This document shows, piece after piece, positions 10,881 to 23,176 of a stretch of 64,000 nucleotides of DNA (its first letter is position 1; each line of letters starts with the position of its first letter). Origin of the DNA: Quercus robur (taxonomy: Eukaryota; Streptophyta; Magnoliopsida; Fagales; Fagaceae). The stretch spans positions 18,232,857 to 18,296,856 of the forward strand of contig NC_065545.1 in assembly GCF_932294415.1 (NCBI RefSeq), in the 5' to 3' direction. A program made the position numbers and the translations under genes. The notes below the pieces were generated by a model that had not been told where the DNA came from, searched no databases, and saw only the letters and a list, made by a program, of their open reading frames with translations.

Positions 10881-11124
10881 TAAAAGCTATTAAAAAAAAT
10901 TTAGATCTAAAATCTAAAACAAAATAAATATCCCAAAAAATTAGCCAAACCACAATAATTACTAATAGTAAAGTTAAAAACAATTAAACTCAATTAACCA
11001 ATTTTAACAAAAATGATCAACCCGACCTAATGAGAATCAACAAGCATTCAAGGATCCACCCGACTTGAGAAGAAGCAATTCAAACATAATGTTTGCTCTT
11101 GTATTTCTTGATGAAGTTGTTTTA

Positions 11125-11339
11125 TAGACTCTAAGTGTGCGTTTTCCTCTAAATTAAAAAGCCAGCTTATTTTACTATTCAACTTATTTTTGTTACTATT
11201 TATAGGTCCCATTACACTTTTTGGTACTATTAATGGGTCTCACTGTATTATTTCAGCTAACTTTTACCTCTATCTACAATACTTTCAATAAAAAGTTTTC
11301 AGTTTTAACAAAATAAACTGATTCCAAATAGACTCTAAG
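11125..11339. mobile_element. MITE of the GTTTGGAT-ended group, flanked by TAGACTCTAAG
   Basis: The 11-bp TAGACTCTAAG stands at 11125-11135 and 11329-11339. It brackets a segment with the family's internal marks (GGTCCCATTACAC, GGGTCTCACTGTATTATTT, TTTTCAGTTTTAACAAAATAA). The ends are degenerate. The duplication cannot be trimmed to a unique 8 bp by eye. Confidence 0.6.
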
Positions 11340-13758
11340 GATTCTTATATATGAAAGTGTGATAGCATTGAAGGACTCAAAATGGTGGTCTTGGTCAAAC
11401 TTTGATTATTTTAATGTTTTTTGCCCTTGAATATTCACTTCATTAACATGAATCAAACAAAAGTTGGTAGGGTCTCTACCATCTCATTCTTCTGATGGAG
11501 GAATTTGTTTCACACAAGAGACATATGTGGCTCCCAACATAATGGCTCTTCTAAGACCACAACTTTTTTTTTTAAGTGCTAAGACCACAACTTTTACCAT
11601 AATTTGATGAAGTAGTCAAATGTGAATGATGTACAATTACTTTTATATGAATCCATTACTTTATCTCCACTAATCACAACTGACCACTTCAAAGTTGTGT
11701 CTAAATGCTTTATAAGAACCAAAAAAAAAAAAAAAAAAAGAGCCAAAATTATCTTGGTTTCTTCCATAAATCTTTGAATATACCAATTAACTTTCTACGT
11801 ATCTCCCTTGATATCTCACATCACATTCAGGGCATACCGCCCTCTAAAATAACATAGTTGAGGTCACTTTCTTGATGTTTATATTTTTCTAATTAACATT
11901 AATGTGTGAGATTAATAGGGATATATTGTTTATTTTTATCTATTTATATATGTTTTAAGATATGCTTTACATCATCTTAGTGGCATTAGCTTGCTAGGAA
12001 TACAGACATGATTTTGCCAAGCAAGTACATGTTCCAGCAGGGTAATTTGAATAGGCTTCCTTCAGAGAAAACACCAATGTTACACAACCTGCAAATTTCC
12101 ATTAAAGTTTTATTGGCATCAGCTGAAAATCGATAGTGTCATAAAACAAAAGCAAAGCAGTTATTCAACCAAAAAAAAAAAAAAAAGGAGACTTCTTCTA
12201 GATCGCCACAAATACAGAAAAGCCTACCCAAAGACAAATACATTGAACAAAGCTCTATTTCTTCAATATGGCTCAAGAAAGACTCTAGCTGGCTTGGTTC
12301 ATTTAGAAAGAGTAAAATAAAAATCCAAAAATGTTACAGTTCACAATTGCACGAGCTGCCAAAGAATCTCATGAACCTAATGTAACAAATGTTATTTTTG
12401 TTATGTGACAAGACTGTTCCAAAATCAAATTCCAATAGTCCTACCATTTGAGTCACTAATAATATTCCATGTTCAAGAATTGTCACTAAAGGATCCGGTT
12501 TATTGAACAGAAAAAAGCATTATGTGGGAATTAGTTATCAATCTCCACAAACTAGAAAAGAGAGTAAAAAAAGTCAGGATTAAATTTTTAATGTTCTTAG
12601 ACTATGTAGGAACCACTCCTAATTCTGTAACCGGCAGATTGCATGCAAACCCTGCAATATTTGCTTACCATAGATTATATGCGTGAGTCCAAGGTAAAAG
12701 GAAAGAGTGGAATTGAATTGCTCATTGGATGTAACAAATCCCAAAAATGAAAGCTATAGGAAAATAAGGGGAATGTAGCAAGACCAATTCTAATAGCAAT
12801 AGCATACCCAATGAGAAAGGGAATCAAGCCTCATAAAATTAAAAATAATTTACACTTGACATAAAAAATAAATAAATAAAAAAAATTAAAAAAAAAAACA
12901 TGTAAGACTCTCAATGCAAGTCCAAGATTCCTATTCAAGATATTCCTTATGAAAGCCATAAGAGAGGTCTCTAACCATGCAAACTCCAAGTTAACTCTGA
13001 ATGACCAACACTAACAGGGCCCCTTTGGCATGTGTTCACCAGTATAGTGTTATCAGGACAGTTGAGCACCAGCATCTGTCAACACCTTTTAATTCTCAAT
13101 GCAGCCAATGTAGTTGCAAGTACCAAGCAAAGGCCAAGCTCTACTTAGGTAGAATTGCTAGAATAACAACACCAAATCTAAAATTCAAGAAATAACCCTC
13201 ACTTGATGCCACATGACTTTTCATGCATACTCCAGGTTTAAGGAAGCATACGCCTTTACTGAAACCATACTATTTAGTAAGTTAATCTAGATGTAATGAG
13301 AAAACATAATAATATAAGTTGTCTACCCCCTAAGAGACATTTTAGTTTTTGGTAACCACATCTGGCCAACAAATCACTTAAGTTCTAACCATCTTGGCCT
13401 CTCCAGATCTCTTTTCTTTGTGACACCACACCACCAAATTTTCATCAAATCTCATGGGCAACATTTGAGCAACATGAATCAACTAAGATAATCAAATTCT
13501 TTATGTTCCCAGTAATTTCTTGGTGATTTAAGTACACGGTCTCCACAATTTGTCAACTAAATCACAGTAGGTTCATTTGGACTGCAGCTTTGAGAACTAT
13601 TTTGACTATTGAGAATTTATGTATGAGGAAGATGTTGACATAAATAATATAATGTTTACAGTTGATAATAAATAGTTGAATACCATTCCTATGGATTTTC
13701 CTTTGTAACTTTTTCCAAACCTAAACAACGAGGAAAAAAAAGGAGATTTGACCCCCCA

Positions 13759-13784
13759 CCCCCCCCCCCCCCCCCCCCCCCCCC
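13759..13784. repeat. C26 homopolymer
   Basis: An uninterrupted run of 26 C (G on the other strand) is preceded by a shorter C6 run. It could form G-quadruplex structure on the minus strand and is a likely site of sequencing length error. Confidence 0.9.
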
Positions 13785-14259
13785 AATTTATCAAATTCCT
13801 CATGGAACTCATTTTCTGTAACAGTGGAAACATAAAACATTTAGAATCATGACCATTATAGAGCAAGACATATATTAAATAAAAATGATCTTATTTTTGA
13901 AATATAGAAATCATCTGTGTAATCAAAACTATATCCTGGCTATGAGTTGTCACTAAAATAAAATGATCCTATCCAATCAAGCGCAAAGTAGTGCAACCCA
14001 AAATCTGACATCTAGAGAAGATGAGAGTAAGTTTAAAATGTTGGTTTGAAACTTTCGATTTCAACTTGCCTAAATCCCAAACTAAAAGAATAAAGCCCAA
14101 ATATTTTGCTTTAGTGAAGGATTTAAAATCAATGATATTCAAACACCAAAACCACATCCTTAGGGAGTTTAGGGTTCTGAAGTCATTCAAATCCAAGAAA
14201 CAAAAAAACCACATATGAAAAGAAAGAAAGAAGAAAAAAGTGATTCTGATCGTTGAAAA

Positions 14260-14293
14260 AGAAGAAGAAGAAGAAGAAGAAGAAGAAGAAGAA
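14260..14293. repeat. (GAA)n microsatellite
   Basis: A perfect GAA trinucleotide run of about 11 units lies just downstream of the putative minus-strand exon at 14305-14363. Confidence 0.9.
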
Positions 14294-14304
14294 AGAGTTC
14301 ACAC

Positions 14305-14363
14305 CTTGCCTTGCCCATCTTGGAGTTTGCAGAAGCAGTCTCAACTCTTAAGAGCATCGACAT
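14305..14363 (-). CDS. Putative short first exon of an unidentified gene
   Basis: On the minus strand an ATG at 14363 opens 59 nt with coding-like content (MSMLLRVETASANSKMGKA) and ends in AAG|GTGTGA, a usable splice donor. The protein is not recognised and later exons could not be assembled. The start is supported only by being the first ATG after a stretch rich in stops. It could be a leader peptide, a decayed gene or chance. Confidence 0.22.
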
Positions 14364-14520
14364 CGTCTTTCCTTGATCACCTCAGAAATCAGAATTGAAG
14401 GAACGCAAAAAAAATTTGGTTGCTTTTATATGCTTACATGTTCTACCGACAACTAGTAACCATTAAATTTAATTAAACAGTCGAGATTAAAGCCAATAGA
14501 ATTGTGTGGTTTAGATTCAA

Positions 14521-14830
14521 AAAAAATTAGGGGTACCGACGAGTCTAAATTTTCTATCCCACTCTTCCTGCTTCACTATATACTCCACAAATAAAAACAT
14601 GTCATATGTCCATCTATTTAATTAAATGCTAAATTTATGTCTTTTATTATTTCAATTACCTAAATATGATGGGTTATTTATTTATTTATTTATTTTAAGA
14701 AATTGAAATAATAGCAGGCATAAATTTAACATTTAATTAAATAGATGGGCATGTGGTATGTTTTTATTTGTGGAGTATATAATGGAACAGGAAGAGTGAG
14801 ACAGAAGATTTGGATTCAATACCGACACCC
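14521..14830. mobile_element. Hairpin MITE with arms of about 100 bp
   Basis: The left arm (from about 14545) and right arm (to about 14815) match in reverse over about 100 bp. They share CACTCTTCCTG, ATATACTCCACAAATAAAAA and CATCTATTTAATTAAATG, with roughly 10% difference. The loop of about 40-60 bp contains a TTTA run. Weaker matches reach outwards to ACCGAC on both sides. I could not define a target duplication. Confidence 0.75.
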
Positions 14831-15286
14831 CGTAGAAGGAGCATGACCCATACTCAATATGCAACTTGTATCTTATGATCTATCACAATTGTAATTGCTG
14901 TTTCCCACCTGTCTTGTGCTCAAACACATAAATGATAAATCATAGACGGACTAGTGCAGCTTTGAATGGTAGGTTTGAAACATGGTTAGATGCATGTTTG
15001 ACTGGCAGCCTTTCTATGTGAAAGGCTGTACATTTTATCACACGAAGCTTTTAGATTAAAGTCTTGATACTGAATTCTTAAGGACTAAGGCAAAAGCTAT
15101 ATTCCGGCATAGATTTCTTCTCTTATATGTGCCACCAGACTAGTTTCGTAAGTTTCTTCTAAAATCGGGTGCATCTCAAGGCTTTTAAAATCTCTTGCTT
15201 TGGCATCTCTCTTGGTGGTATTGAAGGCTGCAGCTGTGGTGGTAGACTAGTGCTAATTGTGTAGAACTCAGCTCTAGTCTCAAAAG
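14831..15286. other. Upstream region of the glycine-rich protein gene
   Basis: No open frame of note. The 5' leader of the next gene presumably starts here; the bases just before its ATG read CTCAAAAG. No clear TATA box could be fixed. Confidence 0.4.
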
Positions 15287-16029
15287 ATGGGACCTGGTGG
15301 AGGTGGTGGCGGTGGCGGTCATGGGGGAGGTGGTGGCGGAGGCGGTCATGGGGGAGGTGGTGGCGGTCATGGTGGAGGTGGGCCTGGTTGGGGTGGCGGT
15401 GGCGGTGGCTGGGGGGGGCGGCGGCCCTGGAGGACCTGGATGGGGTGGTCCTGGAGGACCTGGCTGGGGTGGGCCTGGAGGTCCAGGCTGGGGCCCTGGA
15501 CCTGGAGGTCCTGGTTGGGGACCTGGAGGACCTGGTTGGGGACCTGGCTTTTTTGGTGGTTTTGCTGATGGTTTATGCAACATGGTATCTTCAGTGTAAG
15601 TACAATTCCCTTTTCTTTTTTTTAGAGGAAGTACAATTCCCTTTTGTATTTAGTTTTTGCAATTATTACATCTAGGATTTTTGTAAGCAGCAGATAATGC
15701 TGACTTATATTACATTAGTATCACTTTGAATTTGCCATTTTATCCTCACTAGTATAATTTTTCCTTTTTCTTATACTTACAACAGAGTTTTGAATTATAG
15801 GGAAGACCACTGAGTTATAAGGATCTGGGTGGTTAGCATAAATTATTATCTTTTGGATTATCCATTGACTGACATTGATTCTAAATTTTGTTATATGTGT
15901 TTTTTTTTCCTCCTCTGTGGGGACTGCAGATTATCCTGCCTATGCTGTTGCTGGTTGCTACAAGACTGCTTTGGCGGAGCCCGTGGCCCATATGGCCCAG
16001 GAGGGCCTGGCGGGCCTCCACGTTTCTGA
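15287..16029 (+). CDS. Glycine-rich protein with Cys-rich CYSTM-like tail
   Basis: There are two exons. Exon 1 (15287-15595) starts at an ATG and encodes runs of Gly with His, then WGGPGGPGW-type repeats, ending FFGGFADGLCNMVSS. The donor GTAAGT is at 15596. Exon 2 (15930-16029) follows TGCAG and encodes LSCLCCCWLLQDCFGG and a Gly/Pro-rich end. The Cys-rich hydrophobic tail resembles plant CYSTM-like membrane segments; many such small Gly- or Pro-rich proteins are stress-related and membrane-associated, but the role here is inferred. The frame that starts at 15287 and the frame that reaches exon 2 differ by one base at a run of eight G (15411-15418). With seven G the exons total 408 nt, exactly 135 codons plus stop. 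As written the gene is frameshifted. A sequencing length error in the G run is the likeliest cause; a true null allele is possible. Confidence 0.8.
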
Positions 16030-17452
16030 TTGGTTTATTTTTACTATACTGCAATGCTCATGTTTTACTTGAGTCCATGTAATAATGTTTGGTTTTATGA
16101 TATTCCACTTTATATCCTTTTTTTTTTACTCTGGATTGTGAAAAAGGGAAACGAAATGATTCTTGGATGTTACAGTTTGAGAAGTACCTCTTTTTTTTTT
16201 TTCACTTATTTTCCTCCAATTTTGCAACACTATTGACCCGCCTAAAATAAAAAATATGGAGCCGCCACGGCTCTATTTGATATAATATCTACCATGAATA
16301 GGAGAAACTATAGCATGGCGCCCTATTAAAGTTGATGGGATCACACATTCCCTATTTGTGTATAATAATCATATTATTTGTACATCTTAATTATAATAAA
16401 ATAAATAAATAAATAAAACACAAGAAGTTGGTTCTGTTACACTAATTTTCTATAATAATAAAAAGTGGATGCATTCGTGCTTCAACAATACAAGCACATG
16501 GTTTACTGAACTCTTTCCATTTTTATTTGCAACAAAAAGCTTTCAACAGGAAGATAAAACACACATGAGATCAAGTCAAGGAATTGTTAATAAACATAAC
16601 AGTGTCAACAAAATTAAACAGGTAGTAGGATATAACCACTATTTATATTAGGGTAAAAAAAGCCTCTAGAACACAAGAACAGTATTAAGAAACTCACAAA
16701 CTAGTCCCAACTCAGGTATCTGTCCAATATCTCACACTCAAAATACACTAGACAAGCACCAAAACGACCCAAAAGATGTACTTACGTTAACAAGAAGGCA
16801 ACCAGCATAACCATGTTTAGCTGGTAACACCAACAATTTATGTACAGAGAAGAAAAAAAGAAAAAGAAATAAAAATCCTAAATGCATACATGGCAGCTTG
16901 AAGAAAGCTACTGGATTACTAGAGACTTGAGTTTTTGTTGACTGATGCCCCATGCTGCAACTAGCCTTCCAACCTGTCAGACAAATTTCAGGAACTTTAT
17001 CAATAGAGGATTAGTAAATTTCTGGATTAGAACTATGTTCCAAGGAGCCTATAATGTAAGTTGTTATTCCATGTGAGAGCTAAAATCAACCTCATTAAAA
17101 GATTTAGTGGGGGAGATTTGTCATTATTCAGATTAAAAGCTCAAGTCAAAGACACTCTTAACTAATCATACACGATTCACAACTACTGCGACATTGACAG
17201 TTAGTTGTATTGGCAAGTCACTACATTACAATATAAATATTTCATTTTAAACACACTATCTTATTTTGAACTTTTGGATTACTTGTGCACATTCAGATTT
17301 CAGACAACGCAAAAGGCACTCAACCATGGAAAAATACTATTATATTAGTACTATAACATTTTTATAATTATTATTGTTGTTTGCTTCTACTCATATAGAA
17401 ATTAAATATAGAGAATTTATATAATGAAACAAGATTCATACCTGCTTGTCAC
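16030..17452. other. Tail-to-tail spacer between the glycine-rich and TLP3 genes
   Basis: It should hold the 3' untranslated regions of both genes, which converge here. No other coding unit, RNA gene or element is recognised. T-rich runs follow 16120. Confidence 0.5.
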
Positions 17453-20400
17453 TTATTCACAAGCGATCTTTGTGTCAAAGCTGCTAAGACATATGGCAAA
17501 TGCTTGGAAAGCTGAGATTGGATACTGATAATCCATTGTGAATACATCCTTTCCCACCTTTCCAAACTGGAGAATGACATTCTCATGCTCTGGCCCAGCA
17601 ACTCCATTGTCAGTAGAAGCAACCAGCTGAAAATTCTTAACTGAAGCAACAGTCACCCGTCCATTGAAGTTCAGACACCAGCACTGGAGTTGTTCATGCC
17701 ACCTAGGGGCCTTGTTCCTTAAGACCAGCATTCCTTCAGTTGGAACAGATGAATGTCCAGATCGGAAACTATCTGTCCGGATTGATTTTGATCTGAAGAA
17801 AGGGATGGATGGAAAACTATCCACACTGCCAAGGAGGAATTCAGTCGGTGTGGGAGCCACACCTCCTGGCTCAACAGCAGAGTTGGGAATGGCATCCATG
17901 ACACAGTGCATTCTTCTAGGACCCCTGGTTTCCAAAATATTAAAATCACATTTTCACATAGAGAATATAGTGTAGTAACTGACGATGACGGTTGCCAGTT
18001 CTGTGTTGTTTTTCATTTTCTATGAAGAAAAAGAAGTACTTCAGCACCATCTTTCATACCTGGAGCCCAAGACATTCAACTCATATGAAATATGAGCAAT
18101 GGAATAGTTGCCAGGAGGGACTTTGGGGGTGACTTGTCTATTAATTAGCCTGGTAGAACGACATTTGGTGACTTTCACTCCAGCATGTGGTGGTTGCGCA
18201 TCAAATATTTTGAATTTGGCACCCAGAAAGTTCGATCTATATCACAGAAAGTGCAATTTACACTTAGGCCAACAAGATAAACAAGAACCAGTCCTGTCAT
18301 GCCAGCTCAACATACCTCAATTTTCCAACATAGGTGCTACTCCCTTTTGACACATCATCAGAATTTAAAGAGATGATGTAATCTGTGTGAGTAGGACGTC
18401 GACACTTCCGTGCAGCAAGAAGGAACTTTCCATCATCAGTTGAAGCTGCCAAGATAAAAATGCAAAAGAGCAGCTCAGAGATGAGACTAAAAGAAAAGCT
18501 GAACCTTTCCTTCTCTAGTAGGAACCTAACTCTGTACCAATCAGACTAATCTCACAAAAGTGAAATCAAATATAACATAGACTGAAAAGAAGAAACGTTT
18601 GGTTATTTGACCTTGATTTAAGCCGAGGTAAAGATAATATGTTTGGCTGCTACGATTCCGTTTGATGAAACACTGAAGGAGGGAGTCCCTTGGGCCAGGC
18701 TGCAAAAAGATAACCAAGGATTTTGAATGTTAGCTGGATGACAAAAGGCCACATGCAATAAAGATTATAACCTTACAAGAAAATACTTGATAGCAAGGTT
18801 TTCTGAGGAGGATAGCTGGCATCCAGTATTTGCTAACATACGAACATCATGAAGTACTTGCAACAAAATTCAAAATTTCAAGAATCACAAATATAAGCAG
18901 GGCTTGGATAGTCTTTAGAAACTAACCATCATTTAGAAGCAGCAATTCACTCCAAAATGGCAAATGCTACTGCTAATAAAGCCATTCCCCTGACTACATT
19001 AATTTTTTTTGTTTTTAATGGAATGCTTTTTTTAATTGGTAATAACACATGCACCCAATGGATCTTGAACCCTCAACCTCACCCTCCAACTTACTCTCAC
19101 AAGAGGAGGAGGTACCATTTAAGTTGAGCTCATTGGCATTTTTATCTAATGCTTTAGATTCAATATATTCCAAATCCATGTTCATGATCTGAGAAATTGA
19201 CCATAACCGTTTCAAGTTAAATCATGTATCAACCCATAATTAACATGGATTTGGAATATATTGGCCAAATGTTTTACTAATATCACAAAACAAAAAGAAA
19301 ATTAAATCCACTTTACATTTAGCTCTCTTGAGTGTTGTAATCTACATTGGTCTCACTTTATGAAAAGATGAAAGTTTGCTTCATTTTTAAAACCATGTTT
19401 TGCACCTGTGACAATAACTCTCTGTCTTGATGGACTATAACTTTCTTTTTCATTCCCCTCTTTTCTGTGTACAATGCGAGTGGATGGATCGCATTCTAAA
19501 AAATGTTTTAACAAATATCTGAATGACACTGGACCAGAATGCATTGATGTAAAGGTCTCCATTGATTGCTTGGTTGGAACCATAGAGGCATTGATATTTA
19601 TAAAATGCCTAATTTCCCAGATTATCAAACTTCTAAGCAATATGCAATCTAACTTTTCTGATTTAATAATTTCCAGATTCCTCACAAACATCCCCAAACA
19701 GTTCTTATAATAACAGAGTGAGAGCCCATGTCTACTTTTTCTTCAAACCCAGATCTTCCCCCATTATCACACTGATAGTTGTATACGGATTTTCGTTCTA
19801 AAAAAATGTTGCAGGAAATTGGTACACAAAAGAAAGAACATTATAAATTGCATGACCTTTTTTTTATAAATATAAATCACAGGACCTATTCTAAATTAAA
19901 CCCATTAGTATGTGGGATCATGCAACCAGTGGATCAAATAGCTAAAGCTCAAGCATATGTTGTGCTTCTGGTTCCAAGCACCACTGGGTGGACACTGGAC
20001 AAACTATTAAAACCAACCTTCTGACTCCCCAAATTCCAAAAGATTATGAGGCAACATCTTTGCTGACAAATGAAACTAATAATGTCATTGTTTATAGACC
20101 AGTTCCCACTATCCATTATAAACAAATTGAAAGGAAAAAAAGTCAAATTTGAAAATCCACTTGCTGCTCTTAATAGCTAGGAAGGTACATCATGTGAAAT
20201 TTTCATTTCTAATTGTGGAATTACAATGATGGTAAACATCTAAACCATACAGATACGACTGTATCATAACAAGAAACAAATATAAGGTAAAAACACAATG
20301 AAGAGGAACATGGTTGAATCATAAGCAGCAACTCATGTATGTTCAAACCTGCTTCAAGGAGATTGGAAATGTTAACTTGCCAGAAACCTCAGGGGATTTC

Positions 20401-20702
20401 ACAATTTCTTTCATGATTTCTCTCCAATTCCTGCAAACACCAGCACAAGCAACCACATTTTTCCGGGGAGGCCAAGTATCTTCAGAGGTGTCTATCCTTA
20501 TTAGCACATCCCTCAAAAGTTCCGGTGGCAAGTTAACCCAACAGCTCTGCTTCAAAGCATCAATTGTTGCCACCGCAGAGCTATCCTGGACCACCCGGTG
20601 CGACCTGGATCTCATCCCAGACACAAACTTCACCTCAAACCCTTTCCTAGAAATGCTCCCAAACTCACCTCTCATGTCCTGAATGATACTCTTAAACGAC
20701 AT
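17453..20702 (-). CDS. TLP3: Tubby-like F-box protein
   Basis: The five coding exons, in transcript order, are 20702-20349, 18699-18612, 18445-18316, 18236-18060 and 17924-17453. All introns are GT/AG, and the sum is 1221 nt, exactly 406 codons plus stop. From memory, Arabidopsis TLP3 is also about 406 aa. The N-terminus [20 protein letters not shown] is the hallmark of plant TLPs. An F-box follows at about residues 53-108 ([10 protein letters not shown]...[11 protein letters not shown]). The tubby domain runs from about 119 to the end, closing in FDTKIACE. The YVGKLRSNF segment places K189 and R191 where the family binds PIP2. Family knowledge: TLPs sit at the plasma membrane through PIP2, are released under stress, and some join SCF ubiquitin ligases through the F-box. 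Intron 1 is about 1.65 kb and carries a SINE. Assignment to TLP3 rather than another TLP rests on length and the gene neighbourhood. Confidence 0.93.
18990..19150 (-). mobile_element. tRNA-derived SINE fragment in TLP3 intron 1
   Basis: On the minus strand the segment reads TGAGCTCAACTTAAATGG (A-box-like), then GAGGGTTCAAGATCC (B-box-like), and ends in A-rich sequence toward 19000. That order and spacing match plant SINEs. It lies in the same orientation as the host gene. The ends are not defined. Confidence 0.5.
19161..19263. repeat. Perfect 22-bp inverted repeat in TLP3 intron 1
   Basis: Positions 19161-19182 (CAATATATTCCAAATCCATG plus TT) are the exact reverse complement of 19242-19263, with a loop of 59 bases. 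It lies next to the SINE fragment and could be an end of a small element or a local inverted duplication. Confidence 0.9.
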
Positions 20703-21541
20703 TTTATGTCTCTTTAGTTCTTGACCTTTCTACATCTAAAATAACACAAAACTTAATATCAAAACATTCCCAATCCCTCCAAATAACCCACATTTCTCAC
20801 AACATAATGAAATATGACCTCAGTATCAAAAAAAAGAAAAGAAATATGACCTAGTAAAACTAATGAAAAACCCCACAAATCTCAAAATCCAAAAGTCTTT
20901 ACTCAGATGAAAATGACAAACTCAAATTCTTCCCCTAAACCATGAGAATAAATCAAAATCACTCCAAAACCGGTATATACACAACACTAAGCCATAAACA
21001 CCCACATTTCTCACGAATTAAAAACCAGTAAACAAAAGCTTAGAAGCCCCAAAAGCTATAAATCCACAATTTGATCATCTTGACCAACCATCACCACAAA
21101 TTCTCTTCCCCAAAAAATGTGAATCAACCATAATTCATTTTTAAAAAAAGGCATGAACCCAGAATCAAGCAACAGAAACCCAGAATTTAGATCCAAAATA
21201 AACTCAAAACTTAACCAAAGTTATGAATTTTGACCAATAAATTCAAAAACACAAAAATACCCAACAAAAAGTAACGAACTAAACCGCCAAATGCAACCAA
21301 ATTTTGCAGTTTCTCTCAAAAAATCACAGACCAAACACCCTATAAAAAGAAAACATTAAAAGTTTGCAACAAATAAACAGCAGTTTACAGAGATTGAAAC
21401 AAACCAACAAACAAACAAACAAACCTCAAAATGCAATGCACTGTTACAGAAACTTGTTAAGGCCAAGAAAACCAAAGGGGAGTGATACCCATCAGTTACC
21501 ATAGAAAGAAAATGGTATCACAGTACAGTCGTCAGAAACAT
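20703..21541 (-). promoter_or_regulatory. TLP3 5' untranslated exons and leader intron
   Basis: On the minus strand a leader exon probably ends at 21425 (GAG|GTTTGT). The second leader segment runs from 20735, after TTATTTTAG, to the start codon at 20702. The second exon begins with ATGTAG (20735-20730), a minimal start-stop upstream frame. A leader intron of about 690 bp is typical of plant TLP genes. The transcription start is not fixed; 21541 is an estimate. Confidence 0.5.
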
Positions 21542-22398
21542 GTTAGGGTTTGTTTGGTCTGTGTGTCAGTGTGTGGTCCCAAAAGGGTTCCCTAGGACCA
21601 CTGTGTTGTCTTGATGAATGCCTTTATCTAATGGCCACTGGCTTGGTATGTCTCGGGTATTGCTCGGGTCAAAGTTCGGATCTTTGGGCCAGGACCCAAA
21701 AGACTTCTTCTTTTTTTCTTTTCTTTTCTTTTTTTGCTTTTCCTTTTTCTTTTTCTTCTAAGTTCTAAGGAGGTGGCATGAATGTCGGATGGATTCTACT
21801 GAAAAGGGATAAATACTCGTGGAAGATGCTACATATGATCCTAAATAGTTACAATATATTGCTAATTCTGTAGTTAAAGCCATTTATACCGTCCTACATC
21901 CTTAAGTACTTTGTGCATAGAGAGATAGTAATTAATTTACAGCGCACTTGAGATGTCTATTTTAAAAACATATAACTTGAGATGTCTATTTTAAAAGCAT
22001 ATAAGTATCAAACTATTCCACGCTATAGACATAGGGCAATTTGCTTGTGATAATTTTTTAAGGGTGACTCCAAAAACATTGGGCAGAAGACTTTAAACTA
22101 GTAACTCATAGATTGATAGACCACATGAGGCCTATATGTAAACTGTTAATTGTCTAAATACTTTTTTTTTTACAAGAATTGTCTAAATACTTAATCCCTT
22201 AGATTTATGAATGTTAATATAATACACACACATATATATATATAGTGGTTTATATATAAAACAATAAAATAGATGATTAAGCATTACATTCAAAATATCA
22301 AGAAAATTTCATGTTTTAAGGAAAACTCACACAAGGGTTTTGTGTAATTTCCCAATAATAAATACAAAAATTTGCAAATACAAATACCTGAGGTCTTT

Positions 22399-22452
<54 letters not shown>

Positions 22453-23002
22453 TTTTTTAGGAGGGAGGTTAGATATGATAGAATTTTAACTTATGAGACA
22501 ATTGAATTAGAATATGAACATTTCTATATATGTAAACACACGTGTGAGTTGAGATGGGTTTTGCTTGGGCTTGAGATTGCTCACTTCTTCTTGTGGAAAC
22601 CAAAAAATATAAATAAAAAATAATTTTCTTGAGACAAAAAATAAAATATAAATTGATGGCTCAGTATCTTGTTCTTTTACATACTAGTTATTATTTTAGA
22701 TCGATTATACTTTGCTTTATGGTTGAATGAAAACTATTTATGTATGCATAGAAAGAAACATAGAATGAGTATCAAAAGGCCTTTCCTTGCCAAAATAGGA
22801 GAGACATTACTTTTTCAGGAAACACACCAAAAAAATAAAGCGCTACTATGGTAAATTGGTAATAACCAATAAGTGATTGGTTTTCAAATTTCAATGGCAA
22901 AATTAGAAAAATCCACTCTTAAGAAACTTCATAGAAAGGACGAAGGGCCTTTTTTTTTTGCCAAATAATACATTTTGTCTAGGATTATTTGGTAGTTTCT
23001 TG

Positions 23003-23037
<35 letters not shown>

Positions 23038-23141
23038 ACCTTTTATGTGACTCGTCTCCTATTTGATGTGGATTAGTGTAAAAAACATGTTGAAATCTAT
23101 AGTATCTTTTTGTTTCCCTGTGTTAAAAAAAAAAAAAGGAC

Positions 23142-23176
<35 letters not shown>

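Larger units (their letters stand above)
11340..14304. other. Non-coding or unresolved region
   Basis: No protein domain is recognised. The minus strand has isolated exon-like pieces, such as an open stretch after an acceptor near 12084-12007 encoding ...YPAGTCTCLAKSCLYS and then a stop, and another near 13080-12980. I cannot link these into one frame. They may be 3' exons of a minus-strand gene starting near 14363, or chance. Confidence 0.4.

Noticed and set aside
15185-15583. Proline-rich 132-codon frame on the minus strand
   Set aside because: It is the antisense of the glycine-rich exon; Gly codons GGN read as Pro in reverse. The plus strand has the splice-supported second exon.
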